This document shows positions 11,128 to 22,566 of a stretch of DNA of 64,000 nt, piece by piece. The DNA is from Isoetes taiwanensis. Lineage: Eukaryota > Streptophyta > Lycopodiopsida > Isoetales > Isoetaceae. Within the stretch, counting starts at the first letter, position 1, and every line of letters starts with the position of its first letter. The stretch spans positions 808,001-872,000 of the forward strand of contig JAJEKV010000060.1 in NCBI GenBank assembly GCA_021234155.1. Direction: 5' to 3'. The position numbers and the translations under genes are program-made. Under the pieces are notes generated by a model. The model saw only the letters and a program-made list of their open reading frames with translations. It made no database searches and was not told where the DNA came from.

Positions 11128-11217
11128 GGAAACCCTTCCGGGTATTCTAATATGGAAACCCTTCCGAATTTCCTAAACCCGGAAGGGTTTCCAGATTACA
11201 ACCCCGGAAGGGTTTCC
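11128..11217. repeat. Cluster of the 12-bp motif GGAAACCCTTCC, left side
   Basis: Two forward copies (11128-11139 and 11154-11165) are followed by two reverse-complement copies (11181-11192 and 11206-11217), so the stretch can fold on itself. The same motif recurs ten times at 22198-22566 in the same forward-then-reverse arrangement. Confidence 0.9.
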
Positions 11218-11400
11218 ATAAAAATATTATAATTTTGGATTTCGATGTAACCACCGTTAATTAATGCTCACCTTAAATTTCTACGGCTCTGATAATAGTC
11301 TATTCAAGAAAAGTAGCTTCTTTTTTTTTTCTTCCTCTTCCTCCGGCAGATCTGTTGGCGGATTGATGCAGACCTTGGCGGACAGATACATCTCGCTCGG

Positions 11401-11476
11401 ATACATCTGTTGGCGGAAAGAGGAAGAGGATTGATCGGATACCTCTGTTGGCGGAAAGAGGAAGAGGATTGATCGG
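11401..11476 (+). repeat. 38-bp tandem duplication
   Basis: Two adjacent 38-bp units, each containing CTGTTGGCGGAAAGAGGAAG, differ at one position (ATACAT versus ATACCT). Confidence 0.9.
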
Positions 11477-13642
11477 ATTGAGAGTTTTATAGAAAGATTG
11501 AGCAGGTAGAAAAATTTCTCGGCTCTGATTCTACTGCTCTGATTCTATTGCCCAAGTATTACAAAAAACCTGGCTTAAAGTAAGCTAATTTTTCTGCTCT
11601 GCCTACAAGTTTCATTTCATGCTTTCATATTTTCGGCATCGATTTAAGCTCTTGGTAATACACTAATTTGTTCTACTGCTCCGATTCTACTCCTCGTGTT
11701 CTATTGCCGAAGAATTACAAAGAACCCTGCAGCGATTGCCAGGTAAATTTGGATTGCCAGCTCGTTTTAGAATGGGATATAATTTTATTTTCACAGATAC
11801 AGATAATTGTGGCTGATGCAAGCAAGCACAGCCCCGGAATTTCTCTACAAATCTTCGCATTTATGCTTATTCTACCAAATCCTCCCATTGGGTCAAATTG
11901 CACCTTGCTTACTGTTGAAGTTTGAACCATCTTACTTTCTAAATCGTGCAAATCTTATTTGATGGCCCCTGTTTTACCTGTTAAACACATTTAGTGCTTG
12001 GTCTTGTTGCAAAATCTCTTCAAATCTGTCGATGGCCTTTTCTTTGTAGATATCTCAGCAAATGTCCAAAATGGTCTTGGTTACGCATATTCTGTAGCTA
12101 TATATACATCCATAGGCCCGTTTTGTAGAAATCTGTGCAACAAATCACAACTCTGTCAAATGGGTTTTGATTGACTCAACATATTCGATGTACTTGAAGT
12201 TTCTAAAACAAAAACTTTGCAACAAGTTGAAAAGTGTTTTTATAGTACATTTTTCTTGCAAAACATGCTCTGGATAGACAAAGTCTAAGCAAAATCTCTG
12301 TCAAACCGTTGGAAGTGTGACAAATTCAAGACACAAGGGCTAAGTCTACAAATTCCATGGTCTGGTTTGGTCTAAACCAAACAAGCAATATATTCTGGTC
12401 TGTTATATTCTTCTGCTTTGTTTATGCACATGGTTTTGCACAGTATTGCTTTCAATTGGTAATTATTTTGTTTGCATTTTATATGGCATATAGATTCTAA
12501 ATTTATTGAGCTTGGAGCAGGTACCCTTTGCAATACCTAAGGCGGCTTTTTAACTTCTTGGGAACCCGTGTTTCTCTGCAGCTTGGAGCACAATACAAGG
12601 TTAGAAAAATTTCTCCATCTTGTTCATTACAGCATACAAATAATTAACGCATGCATGTAAATAATTGCATCTATTTCCTTGAAGAATAGCTTAATTCCAA
12701 CGAAAAAGTTTTGAATTCTTTTCATCTTGAATGCTTGAAGGTGGAGCGCATTTATCAATTGGGCAGATCATGAATCCTCTACGACATTCTTATTTCTTTT
12801 GATGAATATTAGAAACGCTTGGGTTTTAACCCAATCAAGAACTCCAAATGTATTGTGTCCAAATATCATAAATAAAAGCACTCAAAGTGCAATTTTTTTC
12901 CTTTCATTGCATCTCTAGTTCTTCTTTTTGCTTATGTAAATGGTCGTGGCAATAAGAAAAGCCTAAGGCTGTTCTAAGAAAGGGTTCTCTATATCCACCC
13001 AAATGGATTCTGTCTTGACAGATTGTAGTGTATAGTTATAAGTCAAACGTGAACTAGTGAATTCAATTCTCCTGGAATTTAGAATTTGTTCGGCAGGATG
13101 CTCTTATTTGTTGCGTGTCATTGATTGCTCAATAATCGCTATGTGTTTTTTGTTAGTAATTTTTTTACATGTTTCTAGTAGATTACATGCTTACGCTTCT
13201 GTTGTAATGTTTTAAAATAGATATGGTGGGTATAGGCGTGGGCCAGGACGCAGTGGGCGCAGCGCCCCCCGTTGCACAGCCGTTTAGGACGTTTGCGCCC
13301 GACGGGTTAGTCTCTAGTATAAGCATAGGTTTCTATTGTTCAGTATCTAGTCATGGACACAAATATAGGTTGTCTTTTAATTTTAGATCTTGTTCTTTTA
13401 GATGTAGATGGAACGTAGTGTTATTCTTTTAAGTCGAGTTTATTTTATTTTTTCATTGATTTAGAGTTGTGTGATCTTAGAATTTAGAATTCTCTAGGGA
13501 CGACCTCCATGGGCATTGGAGAATACGTCGTTTACTGATCACCATCCCTGGGGCTCCTACGAGGTCCCAGGATAGATGGTTTTGTGAGCACGAGGGGTGC
13601 ACACACACGCTTCCTCCGGACCAGGGTGGTTGGGGTTTAGGC

Positions 13643-14152
13643 ATGGATGCCGCGAAGAAGCACCACATGAGCTGGCATGGGGAGGTACCATGGGTGCCTC
13701 GGCCTCGTGGTGCACGCAGAGTGCGTCCGAGGGACGAGGAGGATGACCCAGCACGCGAGAGAGAGAGGGAGAGGAGCCGCCTTCGTGGTCAGGATAGATG
13801 TGCCAGGGCAGAGTTTCTAGTGTCCCAGCAGGAGACACATTTTACGGCCCGACTCCACAGACGGGTTGTGGCAGAGTGGGAGGTCATTGAGAGGTCCTTC
13901 TCACAGGAGGAGTTAGCTACGAGATACCCACAGGGAGGACCACGTTGGATGGCAGATAGAGTGCAGGCGCTCACTAGGTTGCGTGATGAGGGCCGAGAGG
14001 TCCGGTTCAATGCGGAACCTGTGAGGTTAGGTTGGGTGGAGGCAGAGGTATTGTTGTTGAGGAGAGGCAGCCCTATTGAGGATGAGGCGGTGACCACGGG
14101 GTTAGGTAGGGAAGGAGGATGTCGTAGAGGTAGCAGCCGGCGCATGGATTAG
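13643..14152 (+). CDS. Arg/Glu-rich ORF of unknown function
   Basis: A single open frame of 169 residues starts MDAAKKHHMSWHGEVPW and ends with Arg-rich GGCRRGSSRRMD. The middle (about residues 25-110) is strongly charged and probably helical. No signal peptide, membrane segment or zinc-binding pattern is seen. It lies between the intron-like stretch and a Pro-rich, low-complexity zone. It may be one exon of a longer gene. I do not recognise the family. Confidence 0.3.
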   Translation: MDAAKKHHMSWHGEVPWVPRPRGARRVRPRDEEDDPARERERERSRLRGQDRCARAEFLVSQQETHFTARLHRRVVAEWEVIERSFSQEELATRYPQGGPRWMADRVQALTRLRDEGREVRFNAEPVRLGWVEAEVLLLRRGSPIEDEAVTTGLGREGGCRRGSSRRMD

Positions 14153-15429
14153 GGTTTCTGCGGACTTGCGGTATTGATTAGGGTTGCCCGGTTCATCTAG
14201 CATTTGTTTTGCCTCTAGCACGTCACTCATGCCATCCACATCTTGCGATGTGGACCTCGGCTGGGGGAGGTGCCCATCCATGATGCACTAGCGCCGACCA
14301 CTCACCTGCTACACCTCTTTCTCCCACCACCCATTCTTTTTTCCATACTCCTAGTTCTCTCCCCATGCGGTGTGGTCTTGTCACATCACTCCCATATGTG
14401 TCACCATCATTTCCCATCTCCGAAGTCTCGACCATTCTTTCCTCGCTTGTTTTCCGGCCCTACTCTTCTAGTGTAGCATCAGGTACCACCACCCCCTTCC
14501 GTTGCCATGTGGACCATCCCCTTCCTACCATGTGGACCACCCCCCCCCCACCCGATTACCACCACCATCCATTAGCACCTTGCTTGTCATCGCGTGTACC
14601 GCCTCACCTCCTTTTAGCACACTTACTCCCCCCCCCCCATTACCTCGCTTCCTCCCACTTCCTTTTCCCATGCCCCCATCCTTTGCCCAGATGCACTACC
14701 TTGTTACGTACCTCGGACATTTGCTTTCCTTCTTAGGCGGCATTGTTGAAGGAAGTGCATGCGGACCTAGCGGCAGCGTGGGGCTTCTTTCCATGAGCCA
14801 TCACCTTGCCCGAGCTCCACTTCATTGGACCATGCACCAGGTCCTTCTCATACCGGTGCCCACCGGGCTCGACACTCTTGAGCCATTTATAGGTCTACGG
14901 GCGAACGAGCTTTCACGAGGCGCAGAGCCGGAGAAGCTGCAGAGACACCGATTGAGCTCACGCCCATTTCCGCGAGATATACAGGGATGGACCGCGGGGG
15001 GCGGCGATGGTGGGGGGAGGTAGGTAAGCGGCAGAGGGGAGGCGGAGGTAGAGGCAGGCCACGGGTAGAGGCAGAGGTAGAGGTAGAGGTAGGCCACCCG
15101 AGCAGGTAGAGGGAGGTAGAGGTAGGCCGGGATGATAGAGGCAGAGGTGAGGGAGGTGTCCGGGGAGGCAAAGGGTGATGGACCCCATTAGTTTGGAGGA
15201 TCACATGGGGAGACATGGGCTTGTCACGCCTTATACCCCCCATCAGCACGGGATTGGGCAAATCGGTCATGAGGCATGGACATTTGATAGGACCGCAGCG
15301 GTCATGGCATTATGTACCGTAACGCGGCGCGGGACTTTCTATCTAGCAGGTCTTTGTCCCTTTGAGAGGATGGGCTTGGACCCGGGCGAGAGGCGAGGGC
15401 CCCCCTGCCGTTGAGGCTAGACAACGGGC

Positions 15430-17810
15430 TTTAGGCCTCGACCTTGGTTCCCGCAGTGCGAGGGAGATTGCCACGGCGATAGAGTAAAGCGGGGCACATG
15501 GTTTTTGTACCATGTTGTGCGCGAGAGGCGGCGGGGAGGCCGCGGTGTTCAGATCTTGTCGAGCCTTTGTCCACATAAGGTGCCCGTGCAACAGCCTGCG
15601 ACTGTGCATAAGACCCTTTGAACTTCACAGGTGCAGGGCTATCTGCGGAACCGAGCAATCTGACATCCCACGTGCGTCCCGGATAATCGCTCCAGCTCTT
15701 CTTTCTCGCCACACGGATTAAATCTGTCAAACTGCGTTGTCGTTTCTTCAACCCACTTTTGAAGAGTCGCTTGCTTCTTCTTTACAAGCATGAGGGCGAC
15801 TTCTTTTAGCGTCTCCATTGTGCCCTCTGGGGCTTCAATTCCATGGTGAAGTCCAACAACCTCATCTACATTAACAGCCGGATGGAGGATCTTATACAAG
15901 CCAGGATGATGCTTGGCAAGATAGAACTCTGTAGCCAAAAGGTGTTTGCATCTAGAGTAGACGCTTGGGCAACTGCAGTATGCGGCATACATTTCCACAC
16001 GATACCTCGTCTCCGGAGCTGACTCGGAAATGACATGAAGCACAATGGATTCTTGATCCGTCAAGACAATTGCATCTCCTTGCTCTTCTTGCAACTTGCA
16101 TAAGCGCTCAATCGCTGCTAATCGCTATTAAGCACTGCGCTTTCCAAATCGCTTAATCGGGCGCCTATAGGGCGCTTGGAGAATATACTAGTTAGTTGAA
16201 TTCAAGCGAGCTTAAAAAAAATAGTGCATACCAAGTTCTTGGCGCTGCTATTGACAACTCCAACATGGAGCCTCCAATGGGAACCCCTCCCTCTGGATAA
16301 CCAATCAAGGTGGATAAGAAGTGGAACATGCGAACATTCACGCTATGCTGCGTAATCTGCACCTTCAAAATTCGCCATTGCACCTCTGTCAAGTTTGTGG
16401 TGTCGCAATGCGCAGTGAGAGAACATCCTAGCATGCTTACGCCATTTGCCATCCCAATGTCCTCCGGTGTATCCGGCCAGGGCGCAGATAACTACATGCA
16501 ATCACTTTTCCGTGAGTTGTATTTTCAAGAATCGTGGTCAACCATACATGGGTTACCTCATAACACTCTCATTATCCTTGTAATTCTCCATAAGCTCGTG
16601 TAGATGGTCGAGAGTCCCATTTCTTTGGTGCAAGTCATCATGAGAGAAAGGCGTAGAGTAGATGTCTTTCTTTCTTGCTTGACTGGAACCCGCAAGGGAT
16701 AGCGATTAACGACTTCAAGGTGATGCCATATGTACACGTAATGGAGGAATTACCTTCCGGTAGTGAGATACTTTAGCCACGGATTTTCGTATGGAACCAA
16801 CACCAAGAATCGAACATGCGATCTGCGGACAATACATTACGCGATATGATATGCATTACATAATAACTCCCATAAAGGGTTCACTGTGTCTCCCCTAGCC
16901 CGACAATGCGGGTCCTCGAGAATGACATCATCTAACGCCGCTTCGTTCGCATTATCGAGATCTATCGTAATAGCCCTAGGTCGAGCGGCGCCCATTACGC
17001 GGCAAAGAGGCGCACGCAGGCCACTCCCAATGCCAATCTCTCATGGTGCTCCCGAGGGGACAATGGTGCACATCATGTAGAAAACAGTGCACGCCGATAC
17101 CATTGAGATTAGGGACATAAAAAGATATAGTGGACAACCATAAATGTTAGTTACGAACGTGGAATCCATGGTCCAACCACCATTTTGATTTGTACTTTAT
17201 AGCTTGTTCCAAAGATCCATTTGTCCCGGATGACAACAATCCAAGGCCGCCTAGTCGGGTCATCATGGTCCGGGTGCATAGGGTTGGTGGTATATGACCT
17301 TTCCCTGATCTAACCCAAGCATCCATCCCACTCTCGGCATCCCAATCTGGCCCGAGTAATGCTCCCGCAACACAATAGGCGTGGTAACCAAAAACAAAAA
17401 ACTTATTTCATTCCTTCCATATTCGATAAGTGTACATACCTTTTTTATACGTAAGTGGTAACCATGCCATATGTCCTCGTGGGCCACCTTGAAGGCGATA
17501 AGTGGCTCTGCGCCCTTTGGTGTGGTGGTGCGACACAACTCCTTTCCTCTCTCCAACATATTACTCCAAGACAGCTTTGGAAATCTCTCGTGTCAAGAGC
17601 ATGTTGGTCCACCTACCAGCGAACGGGACCACTCGTCATCTTCGGACCACGGGTTGTGTCCATCATGCCCAACACGAATGTGTATTGTGGCGTAACTATC
17701 AGACACTCGGATTGCTTTCGGTATCACCGTGCGAAGGCTAAACCCCGCATCTTATCTTGAAACTCCTTCTTTGCGTCTTCCCGACCCCAGACCACACCAC
17801 CACCGCCGTG
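15430..17810 (-). pseudogene. MULE-like transposase, catalytic and SWIM zinc-finger part
   Basis: On the minus strand, going downward, there is a DDE-like block with GWTMDSTFVTNIYGCPLYLF (about 17190-17130), then RPRAITIDLDNANEAALDDV (about 16990-16930). This matches the DSTF...D pattern of MULE-type transposases; the expected C-W-H helper block is poorly preserved (DPHCRARG). Further down, at about 15945-16000, AAYCSCPSVYSRCKHLL supplies CxC...CxH, a SWIM zinc finger, as found C-terminal in MULE and KDZ transposases. Stops and frame changes occur throughout. Its N-terminal half lies at 21241-22163, beyond an inserted LTR retroelement. The superfamily call is moderately secure; the subgroup is open. 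Confidence 0.6.
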
Positions 17811-17815
17811 CACTT

Positions 17816-18198
17816 TGTTGAAATATGGGGTTCTTGGCATGCACCTTCTTTGCGGCCAGACCATGGGTGCGGATGCAACAAAGGCTGCCACAAATGCTCA
17901 AGAATGACAAAACAAAGGGGAGGAAACTCCAAGAACACAAACGGGGCACAAATGCCAAGAAATGAACAAAGTGGATCATATTGCCAAAATGAGGCGCTTC
18001 CAAAACGTGAGTGAAACCTCCACAAAATGAGGCGCCCAAAACGTGAGCTAAAACCTTAACAATGGGGAAATGCTCTCTCTATATAGTGAGCAAACCCTAA
18101 CCCTATATGATGACAACATGTGGCCATGTGCCACTAACATCTATGATGACATGTGGCCTATGCCACTAACGTCTATGACTTAGCCAAAGGGGCTAACA
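17816..18198 (-). repeat. LTR of the non-autonomous retroelement (3' LTR by orientation)
   Basis: A 383-bp LTR with TGTT...AACA ends. It contains CTATATAG (18079-18086) and a telo-box-like AAACCCTAACCC (18092 onward). Confidence 0.92.
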
Positions 18199-18479
18199 CC
18201 CCCCCACCAAACCTCACTATATGCAAACCTTTATAATATTAGGTTTGACATGTTTTTAAAAAACGGAGGGGAAGTAACAAAAATATTTGCCAAAAGTCTT
18301 CTTCAAGGTGTTGGTGACGAATTAGATCAAAAAGAATGTTGATGCCGTGTAGATCACATAGGGGCAATAAATAATGATGGCCATCCCTTATATCATGGGA
18401 AGGCAATTGTAACCAATAAGTGGCAAAAATACAACGTAAAATAATGATAGAGGGTCTTCAAAAATGTAAGCACCAAATA

Positions 18480-19130
18480 TCAACCACGGGGCGTGGACAA
18501 GCGTGTAAGGATGGCCCGTGGGTGGGCGTGAGAAAAACTTGCAAGGGTTCAAAGCGTGGCCCTTAAGTGTTGCTAAAAGTATTTCAAAGTGTGAACCGTG
18601 GGCGTGGGCCCATGCTTGGCAAGAGGGGCCCTTGGTTGGGCGTGACCAAAAAAGCTGCCAAAGTGTAGCTCGTGGGTGGGCTGGAAAAAGTTGCAGGGGA
18701 TACCGTGGGCCAAATGTGTCAAGTGTTAGAGTATGCACATAACAAAAATAGTGGGGCGTGGGTTTTAACAAGGCCCCGTGGTTGGTTGTGACAAACATGT
18801 GCGTGTGTGTTAGCTTGGCGTGGGTAAAGTGACTAGCGTGGGCGTGCATAAAGCGTGCTCCACTGGCATGCGTGAGTGGCTATGGGCAAATGATTTTCAA
18901 GCGTGGCGGGCCGTGGGTAAGATTTCAAGTACCCTGCGTGGCCCGTGGGTAAGAGTGGAAAAATTGCAAAGTGGTCCGGCGTGCGGGGATGGCCCGTGGT
19001 TGAGTAGGGAAAATAAGTGTTGACCAAATAAGTTGTTCTAGCCCGTTGCCCGTGGTTGGGCGTGATGAAAGTGTTGCGGGGTGGGCGTTGCATGAACTTA
19101 GTGAGAAAGTGTATGCCCTAAAATGTAAGT
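18480..19130. repeat. Degenerate short repeat rich in CCCGTGG and GGGCGTG
   Basis: GCCCGTGG, GGGCGTG and related words recur every roughly 40-70 bp inside the retroelement. The spacing is irregular. This gives minus-strand frames rich in His, Pro and Thr that are not genes. Confidence 0.7.
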
Positions 19131-20641
19131 GTATCGGGCCATAGAGTGGTGGCCAAATCTTAGCCGAAGTGAACAAAAAGTGCCCTAAAATCTTTTACTC
19201 GTTTTGGCTGTGCGTAATTTGTCTTTGCAACAAGAACACAAAAATGGGTGCACTTCTGAAGTTTGTAACTTCGATTTTGTTGATGTACTGCTTGAATCTG
19301 CTGAGAGGCGGCCGGATTGGTGTCAAAATGGCCCTGCGTCTTGAAATAGCTGAGAAGTTCGATTGTTTTTTGGTTTGAATCTTGGCATCCGGTTCTGAAT
19401 AGCCGGATTTGCTTGAAAAACATAGTGGGTTGCTGGAGTCTGCAAGAATGGCGGCCAGATCTGAGCTATTGGGCCGGTTTTTGCTTGGAAGACAGAGTTT
19501 GGATGGTAGATATTTGCATGATTCTGCACAAGGGGCGGACTGATTTCTTTGGAGCAACACAGTTAGTTGCTATATTTACTGGATTCGTTGCAAATGGTGG
19601 CCGGATTTGCTGTAACAGAGACTGAACTGGTGGTTGGATTTGAAGGCGTCCGCCCTGCTAGTGGGATGTTTGTGCTTCTTGCTTCAACGGTGAAAAACAA
19701 CATCGATTCTTGAAAATACTAGATCTGAGACATCGAATCTGAGGCATACCCATGTTAATCTTTGTGCTTGTTTCTTTTTGTGCGGATGCGGTGTTTGTTG
19801 TTGCGGATGAGTCGACTTGAAAATTTGTTTTGCGGATGTTGCGCGAACCCAAACCGGAAGCGTCAAAATGTCTGCCGAGAGATCTTTGCTTGCTTGAAAA
19901 ATAAACTGCTTTACATTTTTCTTTTTGTTGTGTGCTTGAACAGAGGAAAGGGGCTAGCCAAGGTCTTTGGCCCTCCTAAAAAACTTAATACGAAATGTTG
20001 TGTTGATTTGATTGTTGTAAAGCTTTTGCGAGATAGATTCGACCCGAGTCTTCGGGATGTGCTTTGCAGTGGTCGATTGAGTTTCTGCCGCAAAACCTCT
20101 ATAGGCTTGAAGAGGAATGGGGGCTAGCCCAAGTCGGCCCTCTTGAAAAATTTGTGAACAAGAACTTCGCATGATCTGAAATGTAGATTGTTGTGCGAGA
20201 TGTGTTGATAATTTGTTGTTGCGGATCTTTGAATCTTTGAATCTTCGAACGAAGCTTTCTTGAAGATGATTGTTGAAGAGTGTTGAAAAATTTGTAACAA
20301 GAGTAACAAGAGCCTTCGTTTGGCACGCTCAAAGCGGGGCTGATTGTATGATAACCCATAGTTTCTTGCGGATGACGTAAGACAAAGAAAAAACAGAGGA
20401 TATTTTGGAAATTTTAAACAAAACAAAAAGAAAACGCCCCAAGACGTAAAATGGGACGAAAAAAGCTTGTGAGAAACCGATTTTTCCGAAAATTTTTTTC
20501 AAGAATGAAGTCTTTGTCACCACTCCAAAATGCCGAAACGATAATCGCGGCTTGCCGCAATTGAAGAACGAGTTTTGAAAACGACTTTTGAACAAGATTG
20601 ATTGGATCACCGGCTTATCATCACCGGTTTGATTTGAAAGA

Positions 20642-20720
20642 CAAAGGGCCTCCGGACAATTCGCCTGGTTGGGCAAATGAACAGCAAAGGCCTCCGGACA
20701 ATTCGGCTGGTTGGGCAAAG
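20642..20720 (+). repeat. ~42-bp tandem duplication inside the retroelement
   Basis: Two adjacent copies share the block CCTCCGGACAATTCG followed by CTGGTTGGGCAAA. Confidence 0.85.
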
Positions 20721-20849
20721 GGAAAAGAGTTTAGAGTAGTGTACACAAAGTTTTCAAAGATCAAGAACCATGAGAGCAAAGCAAGACAACGGGATAACAA
20801 AGAAGGATCAAGAAATTCTTGAGCGAACCCCAGCATCGGCGGCGCCCGG

Positions 20850-21235
20850 TGTTGAAATATGGGGTTCTTGGCATGCACCTTTTTCGCGGCCAGACCATGG
20901 TGCCGGATGCAACAAGGCTGCCACAAATGCTCAAGAATGACAAAACAAAGGGGGAGGAAACTCCAAGAACACAAACAGGGCACAAATGCCAAGAAATGAA
21001 CAAAGTGGATCATATTGCCAAAATGAGGCGCTCCAAAACGTGAGCTGAAACCTCCACAAAATGAGGCGCTCCAAAACGTGAGCTAAAACCTTAACAATGA
21101 GGGGAAATGCTCTCTCTATATAGTGAGCAAACCCTAACCCTATATGATGACAACATGTGGCCATGTGCCACTAACATCTATGATGACATGTGGCCTATGC
21201 CACTAACGTCTATGACTTAGCCCAAGGGGCTAACA
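20850..21235 (-). repeat. LTR of the non-autonomous retroelement (5' LTR by orientation)
   Basis: A 386-bp LTR, closely similar to its partner. The differences are small indels and substitutions, many at CG or CNG sites, as in the HUH unit pair. Confidence 0.92.
21111..21142 (-). promoter_or_regulatory. LTR promoter: telo-box and TATA
   Basis: Read on the minus strand, GGGTTAGGGTTT (about 21129-21140) is followed by CTATATAGAGAGAGC (about 21110-21124), the usual order of a plant telo-box and TATA box. This supports minus-strand transcription of the element. Confidence 0.55.
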
Positions 21236-21240
21236 CACTT

Positions 21241-22163
21241 CCCCCTCGATGACAAATGTAATCAACACATATCATATCATTCATCCAATCCCTAGTATGG
21301 CGTCGAATCAACCTAACCCTGTGATCTATTTGTAACTGCTCCACTCGACTTTCCAAGGAGTGATATGGCACTATCTCCTCATAATTGAATAACTCTTGTC
21401 TCCTCGTGGAAGCCGTCGGACGGGGCGCACCCACATACTTCTATGCATTGCCTCACATAATCTTACGGAATGCCATGAAACTTGGCTCCAACCGCCATAC
21501 CTTCTTGATGTTATCTAGGGTAGGACATATAGGCAAGTGGCGTAGACCACCTTCGACACGAGCTCACGAAAATGATTTGCTTCCACATCCATGATGGTGG
21601 GATGTAGAGCCATTTGCCAAAGGTCAAGCCAGGAGAAGACGAGAGATTACGTATGGACTTGCAACTTCTCACGAAGCTTCGACCACCTCGTTATGATTTG
21701 TGTATCTCTCGTGGCTTTTGTGTTTGGCGAACATACCCCTGAGGGAAAATTAGGATGCGCTTGAAGGACATCTTGAACAGAGGGATGGACGGAATTTTCG
21801 ACACAATGCACCATCAAATAATATGAAGCTTCGTTAAAAATGTAGCCCTCAGCAGAGGCGATAACAGGAATAGGAGGAAACCGTTGAATGTAACGTTCCT
21901 CTTCCAAGGGATCATACTCCACATTTGGTCTTGCATTGTCTTCATCTTGTAAATCCTCAAAACTTGCAGCATTGTCAATATTTTCAAAAGCAAAATCACT
22001 TACAGTTTCGTCCGAATCATATAGTGATGAATCGGTAGAAGCATCCTCCTCGCATTCTTCAAATGCGTCAAGCTCCGGATCCATAAGGAGATGCAATGGA
22101 GGAGAACAGAGCGCAAGAAGCGCCCTTAAAAATTTTGAGATGCAATGGCGGAGAGCAAAGCGC
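21241..22163 (-). pseudogene. MULE-like transposase, N-terminal part
   Basis: The minus frame 21647-22165 contains a plausible start at MDPELDAFEECEEDAS (about 22083). An acidic region (TDSSLYDSDETVSDFAFENID) follows, then about 60 residues reading VEYDPLEEERYIQRFPPIP and NEASYYLMVHCVENSVHPSV. The frame then breaks near 21647. Weaker coding pieces continue down to the retroelement insertion at 21240. Its place, orientation and continuity across the CACTT duplication make it the front half of the transposase at 15430-17810. An acidic N-terminus before a MULE core is common. No zinc finger is seen here. Confidence 0.5.
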
Positions 22164-22197
22164 AAGAAGAGCCCTTAAAATTTTTTTGAAGAAACAT

Positions 22198-22566
22198 GGA
22201 AACCCTTCCTATTTTCCCCCATTTGTGGAAACCCTTCCTATTTTCCCATGGGTTTGGAAAATAGGAAGGGTTTCCATTTGAATTAAAATTTAAATTCTTG
22301 ATTGTCGTGCATATTTATGAGCGTGCATAAGCATGCACCATTAATGGCGGCGTCCGTGTTGGGCGACGTGCGCGTGCGCCTCAAAAAAAAAAAAATTGAA
22401 ACCCTACCCATTTTCCGGGGAAACCCTTCCGATTTTCAAATTGGAAACCCTTCCAATTTTCCATTAAAATCAGGAAGGGTTTCCAGCCGGAAGGGTTTCC
22501 ATGGAAACCCTTCCTATTTTCCATGGAAAATTGGAAGGGTTTCCATGGAAAATAGGAAGGGTTTCC
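22198..22566. repeat. Clusters of the 12-bp motif GGAAACCCTTCC, right side
   Basis: Forward copies start at 22198, 22227, 22419, 22443 and 22503. Reverse-complement copies start at 22264, 22473, 22489, 22533 and 22555. The grouping forms at least three local inverted repeats. Together with the left cluster it brackets 11.1-22.6 kb and may form the compound inverted termini of the MULE-like element. Confidence 0.9.

Larger units (their letters stand above)
11218..15420 (+). other. Unassigned plus-strand transcription-like region inside the 12-bp-motif interval
   Basis: About 11.3-13.4 kb is AT-rich and intron-like, with possible donors (for example CAG|GTAAAT near 11741). From about 13.2 kb the sequence becomes GC-rich. 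ORF 13643-14152 (169 residues) is rich in Arg and Glu, with RERERERSRLRG and LHRRVVAEWEVIERSFSQEEL, and has no domain I recognise. Around 14990-15160 a frame reads repeated RGRGRGR. This arrangement, converging on the minus-strand transposase, could be the second gene of the same transposon, but that is inference from position only. An unrelated decayed host gene is the alternative. Confidence 0.3.
17816..21235 (-). mobile_element. Complete non-autonomous LTR retroelement (LARD/TRIM-like), 3.4 kb
   Basis: Two direct LTRs (17816-18198 and 20850-21235) each begin TGTTGAAATATG and end GGGGCTAACA. The element is flanked on both sides by the 5-bp duplication CACTT (17811-17815 and 21236-21240). 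A G-rich tract just inside the lower LTR (minus GGTGGGGGGG, near 18199-18210) fits a polypurine tract. A minus-strand sequence next to the upper LTR (GGCGCCG...GGGGTTCG, 20826-20848) resembles a tRNA-Asp primer site with small differences. Together with the LTR promoter this sets minus orientation. The 2.65-kb interior has no gag, protease, RT or integrase, so mobility would need an autonomous partner. It interrupts the MULE-like transposase. Confidence 0.9.

Noticed and set aside
14822-15270. Minus-strand ORFs rich in Leu, Pro and Ser
   Set aside because: They are the complement of the GGTAGAGGCAGAGG low-complexity stretch.
18388-18849. 153-residue minus ORF in the LTR element
   Set aside because: Its sequence follows the CCCGTGG/GGGCGTG short repeats and has no gag or pol motif.
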